This document shows positions 9,147 through 20,600 of a stretch of 64,000 nucleotides of DNA, one piece after another (position 1 is the stretch's first letter; each line of letters begins with the position of its first letter). The stretch is taken from positions 5,828,001 through 5,892,000 of the forward strand of contig CM074759.1 in NCBI GenBank assembly GCA_037355855.1, read 5' to 3'. The DNA comes from Pseudo-nitzschia pungens. Lineage: Eukaryota > Bacillariophyta > Bacillariophyceae > Bacillariales > Bacillariaceae. The notes beneath the pieces are model-generated. The model was not told the DNA's origin and made no database searches. It saw only the letters and a program-made list of their open reading frames with translations. The position numbers and the translations under genes were made by a program.

Positions 9147-10764
9147 ACAATTTTGCAACGCGTGATTTTGTCCGACGTTCCGATGTTCCAGTACTTAAAA
9201 CACCTAGATTTCTACACAGCTTTCCCCTTTGATATCTCCCTCACTTCTAAAGCTCCTACAACAAAACCAAGCACTACACCTATTAACAGAGACCTCCTCT
9301 ATCTGATTCTGCTGTTTGTTTGGCTGCTCCTTGCTTCCTTTGGTTGCTGTGGTTGCTTGTTTCCTGTCGGTCGGTCGATCGGCAACAACAAGCTTCGGCA
9401 ACAAAACAACACATAATTTTCTACAGCAAGCCCACTACTAATTCTACAGCTGCTTTTGTTCCGCTGTTCCGCTTTGTCTCCGAGCTCGGTTTGTTTTTCG
9501 ATATGTTTTCAAGCTACCTTATTATATAACGCTATACAGTCTTTCAAGCCCCTTACGTGATATCCACTTAACGTTCTACATTCTTCAAGGTTCCTTGCTG
9601 AGTTTCCTAAGTCTTTTCAAGTTGAAGTTGTCAAACACATACAAACCCCCCCTTCTAGAAGGTTCCTGCTTGCTGATCCCTAAGTATTTGCAAGTTCGCT
9701 CGAGCATATCTTCCAGTTTCCTCCCTATTTTCAAGCCAATAGCCTCCTGCTTCTTAAGTACCTTTCACTTAAGAGCTACCCTGTTTCCTAGCCAAGCCCC
9801 CCAGTCCCTAAGTGTTTTCGCTTAAGGCTCCCCCACTACAACTGTTTTCAAGCCAAGACCAACCAATCCCTAAGTATCTCCTACTTAGAGCACTTTTGGT
9901 TCCAAGACTACAGCTACTATCGCCCCTTGTTTTCAAGACTACAGCTTCCCTGGCCCCTAAGTGTTCCCAAGTTCCCCAATCCTTAAGTGTCTTTGCTATT
10001 AAACAACCCCAAGTTGAACTTCAAGTTCGACACTGTTTTCAAGACACAAGCCTCCCCCTGGTCCCTAGTTGTTTCAAGTACAGCCCCTGTTTTCAAGCAA
10101 GCAGCTTCCCTGGTCCCTAAGTGTTTGCGATTGCCCAGCTCCCTAAGTGTTTTTGCTATTAAGCAACCCCAAGTTGAACTTCAAGTTCGACACTGTTTTC
10201 AAGACACAAGCCTCCCCCTGGTCCCTAGGCCTTTCTACTAAAGCCCCTGTTTTCAAGCAAGCAGCTTCCCTGGTCCCTAAGTGTCTCGCTCAAGGTCCCT
10301 GTTTTCAAGCCAATTGCCCCTGGATCCTGTTTCTACTTATAAGTACTTGCGAGTTTGAACTTCAAGTTCCCTCCTGAGCCTTTTAAGTGTGCCCTGCCAT
10401 TGATATCCCCCGGTCCCTAAGTGTTCCTACTAAAGCCCCTTTCCAAGCAAGCAGCAACTATCCCCCCTACGTAAATTCTACAGGGCCAAAAGTGGTACTT
10501 CTATCCATTTGCCCGCAACTCCTGACAGAACTACCAGAATTTTCCCTGTAGTTTCTACACGATTTGCAGTGGTCTACTGGAGCTCCTAAATTCTGTAACT
10601 CCAGAGCACCTCTGTGGGTTTTGACCTTGCCTCTTCTGGTAGTGCTCCAGTCTTTTCTTTTGGTTCCCCTGGAGTTTTTCCTTGTCCAGCCCAACGTTGG
10701 ACCTGTTGTTGCTGCTGTACCCTGTTTCCCAGCCTACAACCTATCAACCTATCATCTGACATTT
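9147..10764 (+). promoter_or_regulatory. 5'UTR of copy D, hairpin array
   Basis: No gene. Contains the heat-shock-like box (9653-9665) and many short inverted repeats. Two perfect examples: CTTAAGT/ACTTAAG at 9753-9773 with a 7-nt loop, and CTAAGTA/TACTTAG at 9870-9888 with a 5-nt loop. Direct repeats of a tgttttcaag...ccctaagtgt unit run from 9900 to 10460. A CTGGAG...CTCCAG hairpin lies near 10577-10603. Confidence 0.65.
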
Positions 10765-11856
10765 GCCCGCAACCGGTGCTTCTTCTGCCCCAGCCTTTGT
10801 CATCACCTGGCACTTCTACATCCAAGCGGCGTGTCTGTTGTTGCTCCTGCACCCAACTGGTTGCTTTTCTGCTGTTGATTTGCCCTCAACCAGTGCTTCT
10901 CCTGCCCCGGCCTTTGTCATCACCTGGCATTTCTTCAACCAAGCGGTGGTTCTGTTTGTTGCTTCTGCATTCAACTGGTGCTTCTACTGCCCCGGCTTTT
11001 GTCATCATCAGGCATTTCTGCACCCAAGTGGCGTTTCTGTTGTTGCTTCTGCATTCAACTGGTGCTTCTACTGCCCCGGCTTTTGTCATCATCAGGCATT
11101 TCTGTACCCAAGTGGTGTTTCTGTTGGTGCTTCTGCATTCACCTGGTGCTTCTCCTGCCCCGGCTTTTGCTATCACCTGGCACCTCTACATCCAGCGCGG
11201 CGTTTCTGTTGTTGTTCCGGCACTCCACAGGAGGTTTTTCTGCTGTTGCTTTGCCCTCAACCGGTGCTTCTCCTGCCCCGGCATTTGTCATCACCTGGCA
11301 TCTCTTCAACAAAGCGGCGGTTTTGTTTGTTGCTTCTGCATTCAACTGGTGATTCTACTGCCCCGGCTTTTGTCATCATCAGGCATTTCTGCACCCAAGT
11401 GGCGTTTCTGTTGTTGCTTCTGCACTCCACTCGAGGTTTTCTACTGTTGAATTGCCCTCACCTAACAGGTTGCTTTTCAGCTGCTGCTTTGCCCTCAACC
11501 GGTGCTTCTCCTGCCCCGGCCTTTGTCATCACCTGGCACTTTTACATCCAAGAGCACCTGGCACTTTTCCATCCAAGTGGCGTGTCTGCTGTTGCCCCAG
11601 CACCTACCAATTTGCTTTTCAGTTGTTGCTTTGCCCTCAACCGGTGCTTCTCCTGCCCCGGTCTTTGCTCCCAACCGGTGCTTCTCCTGCCCCGGCCTAT
11701 GTTATCACCTGGTATTTCTGTATCCAAGCGGCGTTTGATATCACCTGGCACCTCTACATCCAAAGCGCGTTTCTGTTGTTGCCTCTGCACTCCACTGGAG
11801 GTTTTCTGCTGTTGATTTGCCCTCAGCCGGTTCTTCTCCTGCCCTGGCATTTGTCA
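10765..11856 (+). repeat. Minisatellite upstream of ORF1, left part (copy D)
   Basis: Degenerate tandem repeats built on ggtgcttctcctgccccgg and tttgtcatcacctggcac, with a common period of about 84 bp (for example ggtgcttctactg at 10977 and 11061). The period is a multiple of three, so long frames stay open by chance. They encode repetitive Cys/Leu-rich peptides with no family match and I do not call genes. The array is interrupted at 11857 by copy B and resumes at 27079. Confidence 0.8.
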
Positions 11857-12158
11857 TCATAATAATAATAATATACGTATTTAAATAACTTTAATCACCA
11901 ACGGTGAAACTAAATTACTCAGTCTGTAACCAGACTTTAACGTCGCCTCCATCATAGAGTCAGGACCCCAAGTGGCAGAACGACAAATTTTCAAACAAAC
12001 CTTGAACATCAAGCAGGGAAAAGACAAACAAGTCCCACAAAATAGGGACTTGAGAGAAAGTGAGATGGGAAGGAAGATAGTGGGATAAACCAGTATCAAA
12101 AGGTAAATGACAGGATGAGAAGCAGGAACAGAGGACAAAACCAAGGTACAAAGTGGAA
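11857..12158 (-). other. 3'UTR and tail of copy B
   Basis: About 300 bp between the ORF2 stop and the (ATT)n tail. Carries the conserved hairpin agtctggttacagact and a second hairpin TCACC-GTT-GGTGA, where most copies have loop TTT. Confidence 0.8.
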
Positions 12159-15100
12159 TCAACCCTGAGGGCCAGTAAGCCAGGCTCTGAGGAGAGCAGC
12201 CTCTCGTTGGTATGGCTGCACTGGTGGGACAGGCGCTGCATACTGCTGCCTGGCAAGGTGTATGGTTGCAAGCCACTGCCTCTTGGCAGTCAGGGTGTAA
12301 CCTTGTAGGACTTGGAAAGGGGTTTGTAAAAGGGAGTGTGACTGGGGAAGTGCACCAGCTGCACCAATTGCCAATTCAGAGGTGATGGAAGCATCAAGAG
12401 ATTGGTGTTGTTCAGCATCCAGGGTACCCCCAGGACCATGGAGTCGTTCATTTCTGTAGGTCCAAAGATCCCAGGAGGTAAGAAAGAACTGATGGATGAT
12501 AGCTGTAGCCCAACGTTTGGGAGAGCGCTTGCTTCCAATGTGGGAGTAGTAGTCAGCCTGGATTTGGTACCAGTGAGGAGACCACCTACCAAGAAGCCAG
12601 TTGTGCCAACCAATAGTTCTCTGTGCTCTGACAGCAGAAGCAATTGCAAGTGAGTAGGAGGATGGATAAATGTTCTGGCCCTTCCGAACTCTGGTGAGAA
12701 GATCCACAATGGCAGCCACCAATGATGGATCAGTTTGTTCAACTTCAAGCCTCTTCTGCAGTGGTCCCTTGAAAGCAGACACACTGTGCTGTATTGCCCC
12801 AGTGTCCTTGCAGGAGAGCACATGAGAAACCTTCTCGATGTCGGCATCACACAATGGGCACCTGGAGTGATCCTGATACTGGTAGTGAAGGAGTTGGTTG
12901 CCAACACCAATGCATCCAGAAGCAAATTTGACAAACCACCTTTGCATGCCAGGAGGTAGACGCTTAAAGGCAGACAGATGGGCACACCAATGGATGGAAC
13001 TCAGAACAGGTTGTGGAATGGGGATGTCATGGTGGGTCTGCCAATATTTAAGAAGAGGAGGACCAGAAATAACAACATGCAGAGCATTCTGATCAAACCT
13101 TGAACACTTGCATCCATTTAGAGAAAAGGCCCAGGGCTCAAACACAAGTCTGGGATAGTGCTGGGCAGAAGCGCTATGGACAGAGAGAAATGCCTTGGCC
13201 ATACTGTCAACCTGATGATTGCAAAGGGCCCACCAATCAAGAAAGAGTCCAGCTTGATGTCCCTGAACCCAGTGAAAGTGCACAGAAATTGGCAGGGCAG
13301 AAATCATGTTTCTGATGACATAAACATAATCAAAAGACTTCTGGGAAATAACCAATGGCCAAGATCCCTGAGCCTGTTTGAGAGCTGTGTCACCATCCAG
13401 AGCAATAGTGATAGAGCCAGAAGCAATATCAAAAAGACTCACCAGAGCAGTGCAGCAGGTGAGAACCCCAATGATACCTGCCAGTTCACTCCTGTAGGAA
13501 GATTGATCCTCAGGGGATCCACTGACAAAATTACAGCCAGTGAGGAACAATGAGGCAGTCTTGGTGGAGGTATTGGGTGACAAAATGAAAGCGGAAGTTC
13601 CTCTGAGAAAGTCCGGATCAAATGAACCATCACAGACAGCACTGGCAGTACCACTCTGAATGGCATCAACAAGGTGCTGACAGCCAGCCTGTGGTAGGGA
13701 ATATTTGTGGAGAAGTACCCTTGGAGACTCACAGAGTGCATCAAAGGCATCTACTGGGGAGTCTGGAAGAGAATCAAATGGATTGTACTCCAGAGGATCC
13801 CTGTCAGGAGGTTCGGAAACAAAGGCTGAGGACCCAACAACGCGGACAACTTGGCCGCAAATAACAGGGCAAACAAGCACATCAGCACAGGCTGGTTTGT
13901 CAGAAATGGTTTCAGAAGTGACCCTGTATCTGCCCCTGCCTTGGGAGATGCTCACAATCCAGCCAGTAGAAGTTTTGAAGAATATTCTGTTGGTGGATAA
14001 AGACATAAACCAAGGCCAAAGAGAAGCTGTCTGGGGAGAGAGCCAATTCCCAAGGTGAAAAGAAGGAGCCAATGCCCTGGCTGCAGGGGGTGGACAGGGG
14101 GGAAGAAAACAGGTCTGAAGAGCCTGAGTCCATAAGCGCTGTGCTGCTGGAGGCCAAGATGGAGGACATCTCCGCCAGTCAAGATGATCCCTCAAGTGAT
14201 TGGAGGATGTCAGCTGGAAAGCCATGGGAGAGAGTCTTTTCCCATCTGGAGTACAAATATCAGCAAGGGAAATAGCCTTGAGGGACATGCGCATGTGATT
14301 CAAGAGGGACAAGTCAGCACCTCTGAAGCCAGCGTTGACAAAGGCTTGCATGAGATAGCAGTCATTGGAACGTAGCAGGGGAAGATCTGGGAAGTCTTCA
14401 AACAAGCTCACAGGGTGAACAGAGAAAAACTTCCACACATGTTTGTACCAGCAAGGAGTGACGTATGAAGCAAAAGGATGATATGGTGTGACACCAAGAT
14501 GGAGAGGAATGCCAAGTTCGAGCCGGAGAGACTCAGCAGTTAGCCTGAGAATCCAACCAGTTTGGGAGGACCTGACAGATTCCTGAAAGAGAGTGGCAAT
14601 ATGACTGAACTCTTGGAGGAGGTAGGGATGAATGAAACCAAAGCCTTGATAGAGGGAAGGACCATAGAATACATGTCTGGGAAATGTCCGTGACATCCCT
14701 GCTTTATTCAGCACAGGAACAAGTGCTGGGTGAATGATCTTTGTCCAGGTGGCCTCATCAAGTTGCGTGACAGGCATGGGGTATTCAACAGACTTCATGA
14801 AAGAATACTCGAAGGTGTAAAGGGATGCGCGCTTCTCACACTTGGAAGCCTTGAGTTGAGAGCCAAAAGACTGAGACTGGGACTTCATGTGAGCAATCTG
14901 TGCTTCCTCATTGCCATCCATGGAGATAAAAACCCCAAGGGTCTTGTCAGCATGGTCAACTTCAAACCGATCCAGGGTAGCTTGATTGCCATTTTTGTCA
15001 GCAACAGAGAAGTCACCGGGCATGTCAGCAATGGAGCGATAGTCCCAACCGGATCCATTCCATTTGAAATCAATCAAATAACAGAAGGATTTGGCAGGTT

Positions 15101-16490
15101 CAATAGCACCACCAGTGGCAATAATCCCACCAGTCCATCTGTCAAGAGCTGCCTGAAAATCAACAGCCAATTCCTCACCGGATGTTGAGGAATCAGAGCC
15201 AGCACAAAACAAATCTGTGTCATCCACAAAGGCAAAACCCACAAGAGAAACCAGTTGCAGTGACAATGAAGTGATAAGATGGACACCATGCCCAGCCTGT
15301 TGCATCATTCGGAAGACAATGGTTGACACCAAAGCCCAAAGAGTTGGACCAATACCGTTGCCTTGGCCACAACCACTGAGAGGAACAGGTTCATCACCAT
15401 ACACAGGGCCGGACCGACCAAAACCAGTTTTGATGTGGTGCTTAGCATGTTGCAGAGTAGACAGAAGAACTTCACACACATGTGCAGGAACCCCAAAGCT
15501 CTGGAGAGTGAGACCTGCAATGGGATGAGAGATTCTATCATAGCAGCCCTTGGCATCATTCATAGCAACAGCACCAGATCTGCGCTTCTGCCGCAACACA
15601 TCACATATGAGCTTCTTGTTCAGGCAGGTGTTGATGGCCTTGTGGTGTTTCCTGCTTCCATGTTGATCAACAGCCACGGCATTGGCACGTTCAGCATGGG
15701 CAAGAATTCGTCTGCCAATCATCTTGTTGTTGATTTGGAACTCAGGAGACATCAACTGGATGAGCCTCATCTTATCCACTCTATATTCACCAGGTTTCTT
15801 GAAGATCTCAACATCAGTGATGACCTGCCAAGCAGAAGGAGAGAAGCCAACAATCAAAGGGACGGATCTCAGGAGAGTGTCAAACTTGTTCAGCTGGGGA
15901 TCCAGGGCAAATTCCTTGTGGTGGGCAAAACTCAAACAAGAAGGTTCACTTGCTGTGCGTTCCCTCTGGCGTTTCCAGGCAGCAGCATTGTCAGCTGGAC
16001 ACACTGAATAGTCAAAGGGGGGCAAACTCAGTATAGAGTCAGGGACTTTGAGACAGGAAAGAAATTCAGAAAGGTATTTGTCAGTGGCAGGAGGAGGATT
16101 ATATGTGCCATCAAGAACTTGAGCAGAAGCATGTGCTGTGCCTAGGTAGCCAAAATCCTCAATGAAGGAGGGAGTCATGGAAGGAGTGCCAATACACTGC
16201 TGTTGACGCCGGACATTGGATTCAGCCATAGCTGGAACCATAGTAGACTGAGATTCCAAGACCTGTTCAACACCATCATGGCCAACTGCAATAGCGCGCA
16301 AGACTGCTGACTTGTTGACACGTCCCCGAATGGACCGAGCAGCAAGACCAAGCTCTCTTTGAAGACGTTCCCTGCGCATCCTGGCACGAATCTGGGAAGC
16401 ATGCTGGTTGTGAGGCTTGCCTTCAGCAAGAAGTGCATCCACCAGGCCTTGATTGAAGGAGTCTCTCCATGAGGGGGCCAATTTCTTCAC
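12159..16490 (-). pseudogene. LINE ORF2 of copy B, distal segment (RT, RNase H, zinc motif)
   Basis: A 1,443-residue open frame that is the continuation of ORF2, not a separate gene. It holds RT motifs with MNDAKGCYDRI (motif A Asp), SGCGQGNGIGP (motif B) and FVDDTDLF (motif C). RNase H follows with CDGSFD, YRSELAG, ALDGDTALK and VQGHQ. The zinc motif CPLC...SHVLSC and the usual ending WLTGPQG complete it. It is separated from the upstream ORF2 by a 26-bp insertion near 16535-16560 that shifts the frame. The Met at 16490 is only the first in-frame Met after the shift. Without the N-terminal APE domain it cannot act as a complete ORF2. Confidence 0.9.
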
Positions 16491-16516
16491 TGCCCGGTAT
16501 TGCTTGTAAGCTTGTT

Positions 16517-17380
16517 TCAGATGGAGGAGAGCACTGGAAAGGTGATCTGAAAGAGAGCACTGGAAAGGTCACTGTGTTCTCCTTTGTAGAGAGAAAGCTT
16601 GCAGGCCAACCTTTTCAAAACAGTATGACTGGTGGACACACCCTGTCTCAACTTAACAACACGCCGCCAAAAGTCAATGGTATCACGATAGACTTGCAGC
16701 TTAGGTGACCATGGAACCAAACCAGCTCTAGTGTGGCAGAGGTTTTGTTCAACAGAGAGCCTGAGAGAGGTAGAGGTTTCATGGAGTACTTCATAGGTGG
16801 TGATGAGATCAGCGCGCACAGAAATATCCCCAGACTGAAACTGAGCCAGTAGGTGCTCCAGCTTAGCTTGGAGAGAAAACACTCCAGCCTTGAGAAAGCT
16901 GTGCCTGACACGCTTGAAATACCGTTGGCGCAGATGAGGGTGGGAGGACTGGAGTTTGGAATGAGAGAATCTCACAGGAGGTGGAATACGTTTGCCCATG
17001 AGGCTGCAATTACAAACCTCAATCCAAAGCAGTCTATGGTCAGATTCCATACCATGGGCACCACCAAAGGGACAATACCCAGCCCTGAGAACATCAACAT
17101 TCTCAGAGACCCAAATGGCATCAATTGGTGTTCTGGTAGTGTTTCGGTTGTGAGTGGCAGGAGGAGAAGACTTACTATGAAGGGTAAGAATGGCCTCTCT
17201 GAAACCCAGAGCCTGGAGCTCAAAAGACAAGCCATCAGTCCTGACATCAGCATTCTGGTCAATCCCAACAATGACCTGGTCACCTGCACCCAGGCAGACC
17301 TGAAGGGCAGCAGTAAAATCCCTGTGAAAAAGAATGCATGGATTGGGACTGAAAAGATTTTCAGCTGCCTGAAAGTAGCG
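16517..17380 (-). pseudogene. LINE ORF2 of copy B, middle segment (end of APE domain)
   Basis: Contains the second half of the endonuclease: the GIDQNADV strand (Asp/Asn), TPIDAIWVSENV and ESDHRLLW (Asp-His pair), then the conserved linker LITTYEVLHETSTSLRL. It ends prematurely at 16517, just after the frameshift. The 26-bp insertion there looks like a duplicated gagagcactggaaaggt with a short spacer. At 17380 it is separated from the N-terminal part by copy C. Confidence 0.88.
17363..17380 (+). repeat. Target-site duplication of copy C, left side
   Basis: agctgcctgaaagtagcg, identical to 25986-26003. The sequence belongs to copy B ORF2 (antisense), which is continuous here in copies G and E. 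Confidence 0.95.
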
Positions 17381-17548
17381 GACAAATACCTTTCTGAATT
17401 TCTTTCCTGTCTCAAAGTCCCTGACTCTATACTGAGTTTGCCCCCCTTTGACTATTCAGTGTGTCCAGCTGACAATGCTGCTGCCTGGAAATGCCAGAGG
17501 GAACGCACAGCAAGTGAACCTTCTTGTTTGAGTTTTTCCCACCACAAC
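17381..17548 (+). other. Displaced ORF2 fragment at the 5' end of copy C
   Basis: Matches the ORF2 segment beginning DKYLSEFLSCLKVPDS and ending SFSHH (compare 22820-22983 in the same copy), in sense orientation. It joins at about 17549 to minisatellite sequence (ccactggaggttttctgc) that belongs upstream of ORF1. It lies between the duplication and the 5'UTR, so it came in with the insertion. It reads in frame with ORF1 without a stop. Confidence 0.85.
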
Positions 17549-17641
17549 CACTGGAGGTTTTCTGCTGTTGATTTGCCCTCCACCGGTGCTTCTCCTGCCC
17601 CGGCATTTGTCATCTGCCCTCAGTGCTCCACTTCTGGTACA

Positions 17642-20600
17642 ATGCCTCCCCCTCCCACTAAGGGGTGGCCCACCTCCCAAGCAGCTTCCCGGAAGAAAAG
17701 ATCTTCCACACCTCCTTCTTCTGCTAGGTCTGCCTCTGGGACTCGGTCTAACAAGCGCCCATTTGTGCAAAAGACCCCTCCAAGACATTCTAGTGTCACC
17801 TCTGCTCTTACTACTCCCTCTCCTACTCTTGATACCAGATCATCCTCTTCCTCTGCCTCATCAGCCTCTTCATCCTCTATGCATGGGTCTTCTGTTGATG
17901 ATATGTCTTCATCTTCTTCTGTGTCCTCATCTGCAGGTGTGCTTTCTGATGTTGATATGCTTGGCACTGAACCTGCTCCAGGGGATTCCTTGAAGCCTTC
18001 TTCTTCTGCAGGTGTGCTCTCTGATGTTGAGATGCTTGGCACTGAATCTGCACCAGGGGAATCTGCACCAGGGGACTCTGCACCAGGGGATTCCTTGCAA
18101 ACTTCTTCTCTGTCAACAGCTTCTCAGCTAGGCTCCCAGGAGTCAGGTCCTCTGCCGTCAGGTACTCTGTCAGGCTCTCAGTCGTCAGATACTTTGCTGT
18201 CAGACCCCAAGCTGATAAGCTCCCAGTCCTCAGGCTCCCAGCAGCAGGGCTCCCAGCAGCAGGGCTCCCAGCAGTCAGGACCCCGGCCCCCAGCCTCCCA
18301 GCAGCCAGGATCCAACCAGGCAGGCTCCCAGCTGCCAGGCCAACAGACGTCCAGACACACACCAAAGGGTTCTGGGACCTCAGGCAAGGTCCCTGCTTCA
18401 TCTATCCTCAAGCAATCTACTCTTGCCTTTTCCTCTGCCCAGAAGTCTGATCCCTCTCAGCAGCAAGCACGCCACTCCCAATGCCAGGAGGCTCTGGCTG
18501 CTGCCAACAGGGCTCATTCCGCTTCCTTCTTCTGGTGTTTTTATGGTAAGGGTCCCTGTTCTGGCAAGTCTCCTATACCATCTGCAATTCATGCCTTTCG
18601 AAAATCTCCAACTGGTAACCGGTTATGGGCTGGGTGTCCAAGCCCTACACACTTTTTCAGCAAGAAGGAGGGTAAAGACAAAAAATCCATCCATGATATT
18701 TGCCGGACTGCCATCCCACCTGTTTATGCTCAGGTTTTTCCGGACACTCCAGACTGGCGCAATGCTTCTGTAGCTTCCTTGGCTTCTATTGCCTCTGCTT
18801 GCTTTCAAGGCTCTGCCCCAGCCTGGACCAAGCAACCACCTGGCCAGGCTCTGAAGAAATGTCTTATTGGTTTGGTCAAGATGTCTCCTGAGTGTTTTGA
18901 TGACCTGTATTGTGAGGGCAACCTTTTGCCTAGCACTGAAGGCAAAGTATGGTGGGCAGCCAATCAGGTGCTTGGCTCTCACTGGCATTTCAAGAAGCGA
19001 CCTCCTACACCTGCGCCACCAGTGGCTGATGATGCTTCCACTTCCAAATCTTCCACTTCCAAATCAGTTTCCTTTCTTCCTGGTGGTGGTGATGCTACTG
19101 TCTTGTCCTCCTCTGCTGGGCATTTCCTCCAACGCCGAGGGGTTTGCTCCAGTGATTCTAGAGCTCCAGTGGATGTCACTGCTGGCACCAAGTGTTCTCA
19201 TAGTTCTTATGTCACTCTGTCCCTTCCAAGGTTGATGTCACAACGCCCTGGGGAACTGTATGATGAACTGCTCAAGTCTCTCAAGGAAGCTTTGGATCTT
19301 CTATGGACTGTTGACAAGCGCCTGGTGTTGTATGTTTTTCCCTCAAGAGCCAGGCTCAACCCCAAGGCCAAGCCTGTTACCAAGTTTTGGACGACACTTC
19401 CTGACAGGAAGACCTTGGAATTGTATGTTGCTCAGCTCTGGCTTCGCAGTAGAACTGCTCCTCACTTACGATTCTTTGTGGGACACAGTGCTTCCCTGGA
19501 GAAACTCTTTTCAGCACAATTGCTCCAGAGGCTCAGATACCGTGACATGGACCTGAAATATGACCACATACAGGCCCCAGTTATTGTCACCTGTGGTTTT
19601 CTCCTTGGATCCTACATGCAGAGTTTTGATCTTGACCACTACAACGAATTGCTTCAGACTCATCCCAGGTTTCAGGCATGTCCTATTGCTGTTATCAGGA
19701 AGAATATCAGCCTTGACAACTCCAGAACTCCTGATCCCAATCCTGTTCAGGCTGCACATGTTTTGTGTGATGCTACAAAGCGCGCCCAAACTGTTAAGCT
19801 CCTCAAAGCCCAGTTCAACCGTTGCAAACCTTCAGACATTGCCTCTTTACCTGATGGTAAATTCTACAAGTTTATTGAGACAGCTACCAATCCTTCTGAC
19901 AGACCTCTTCCCCCCTCCAAGCTCAAGACTGTTCGCCAGGCTAAGCACCGCCAAGCCAAATTTATTGAGAGCCATGAAACTGCTCCTGTTCTGGGGGTAG
20001 TTGATCTTGATCTTCCAGTTGACTTGGGCCAAGGGCTGGGTTTGAAGACACTGCGCAGTGTGCTTATGGGCATCAGAACCCGTGACAATTGGTCATGGCC
20101 TCTTTTTCTTTCTGTTGATACCAGTTCATACCGAGGCAAGATCCTTGCTTTGTACAACATCACTACCAAGGCTGAAGCAATGGCCATGTTGTCTTTCCTG
20201 CCTATTTTTCTGGAAGCTCAGTATGGTTCTTGTGTTAGACAATGGTTCTCTTCTGAGTGCTTGACTGAAATGGAAGCTTACCATTGGGATGCTGCAGTCA
20301 ATTGTGTTGTGGAAACTGCACCTGCTGCAGATCCAATGCAGGATGACTCTCTTCCCTTTTTTGGTGATGGGGATGCACGAGATTGGGAACTTGTTGATGA
20401 TGACTTGTCAGTTGACCTTGCTCCCGATCTCACTTTTGATCTGGATTTGCACTTTAACCTCCAAGCCCGTGCTGACAGTGGTGGTGGAGGCTTTGATGAC
20501 TCTCAATCCATGGATACTTTAGCGACTGGCACTTCCAATCTTACTGCTGTCCAGGCCTCAGCGCCTGCAGGTGCTGTTCCTCCTGGCGGTGATCCTCCCC

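Noticed and set aside
9147..9232. C-terminal residues after CVRQWFS as part of Z ORF1
   Set aside because: They are translated from the 5' end of copy D. The same peptide pattern appears wherever a LINE 5' end interrupts a frame (32164, 58967).
12290..12985. Open frames antisense or frame-shifted to ORF1/ORF2 that recur in every copy (for example the 231-codon frame here and at 33436 and 54219)
   Set aside because: They recur only because the underlying LINE DNA recurs. They lie wholly inside ORF2 in another frame and show no independent conservation.
17381..17548. 5' inversion by twin priming in copy B
   Set aside because: The piece looked like an inverted end of B, but the 18-bp duplication at 17363 and 25986 shows that it belongs to the separate insertion C.
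16853..17641. N-terminal extension of copy C ORF1 to a Met at 16853
   Set aside because: The first part is antisense of copy B ORF2 and the next part is the displaced ORF2 piece. The subtype start MPPPPTKGW at 17642 is shared with D and F.
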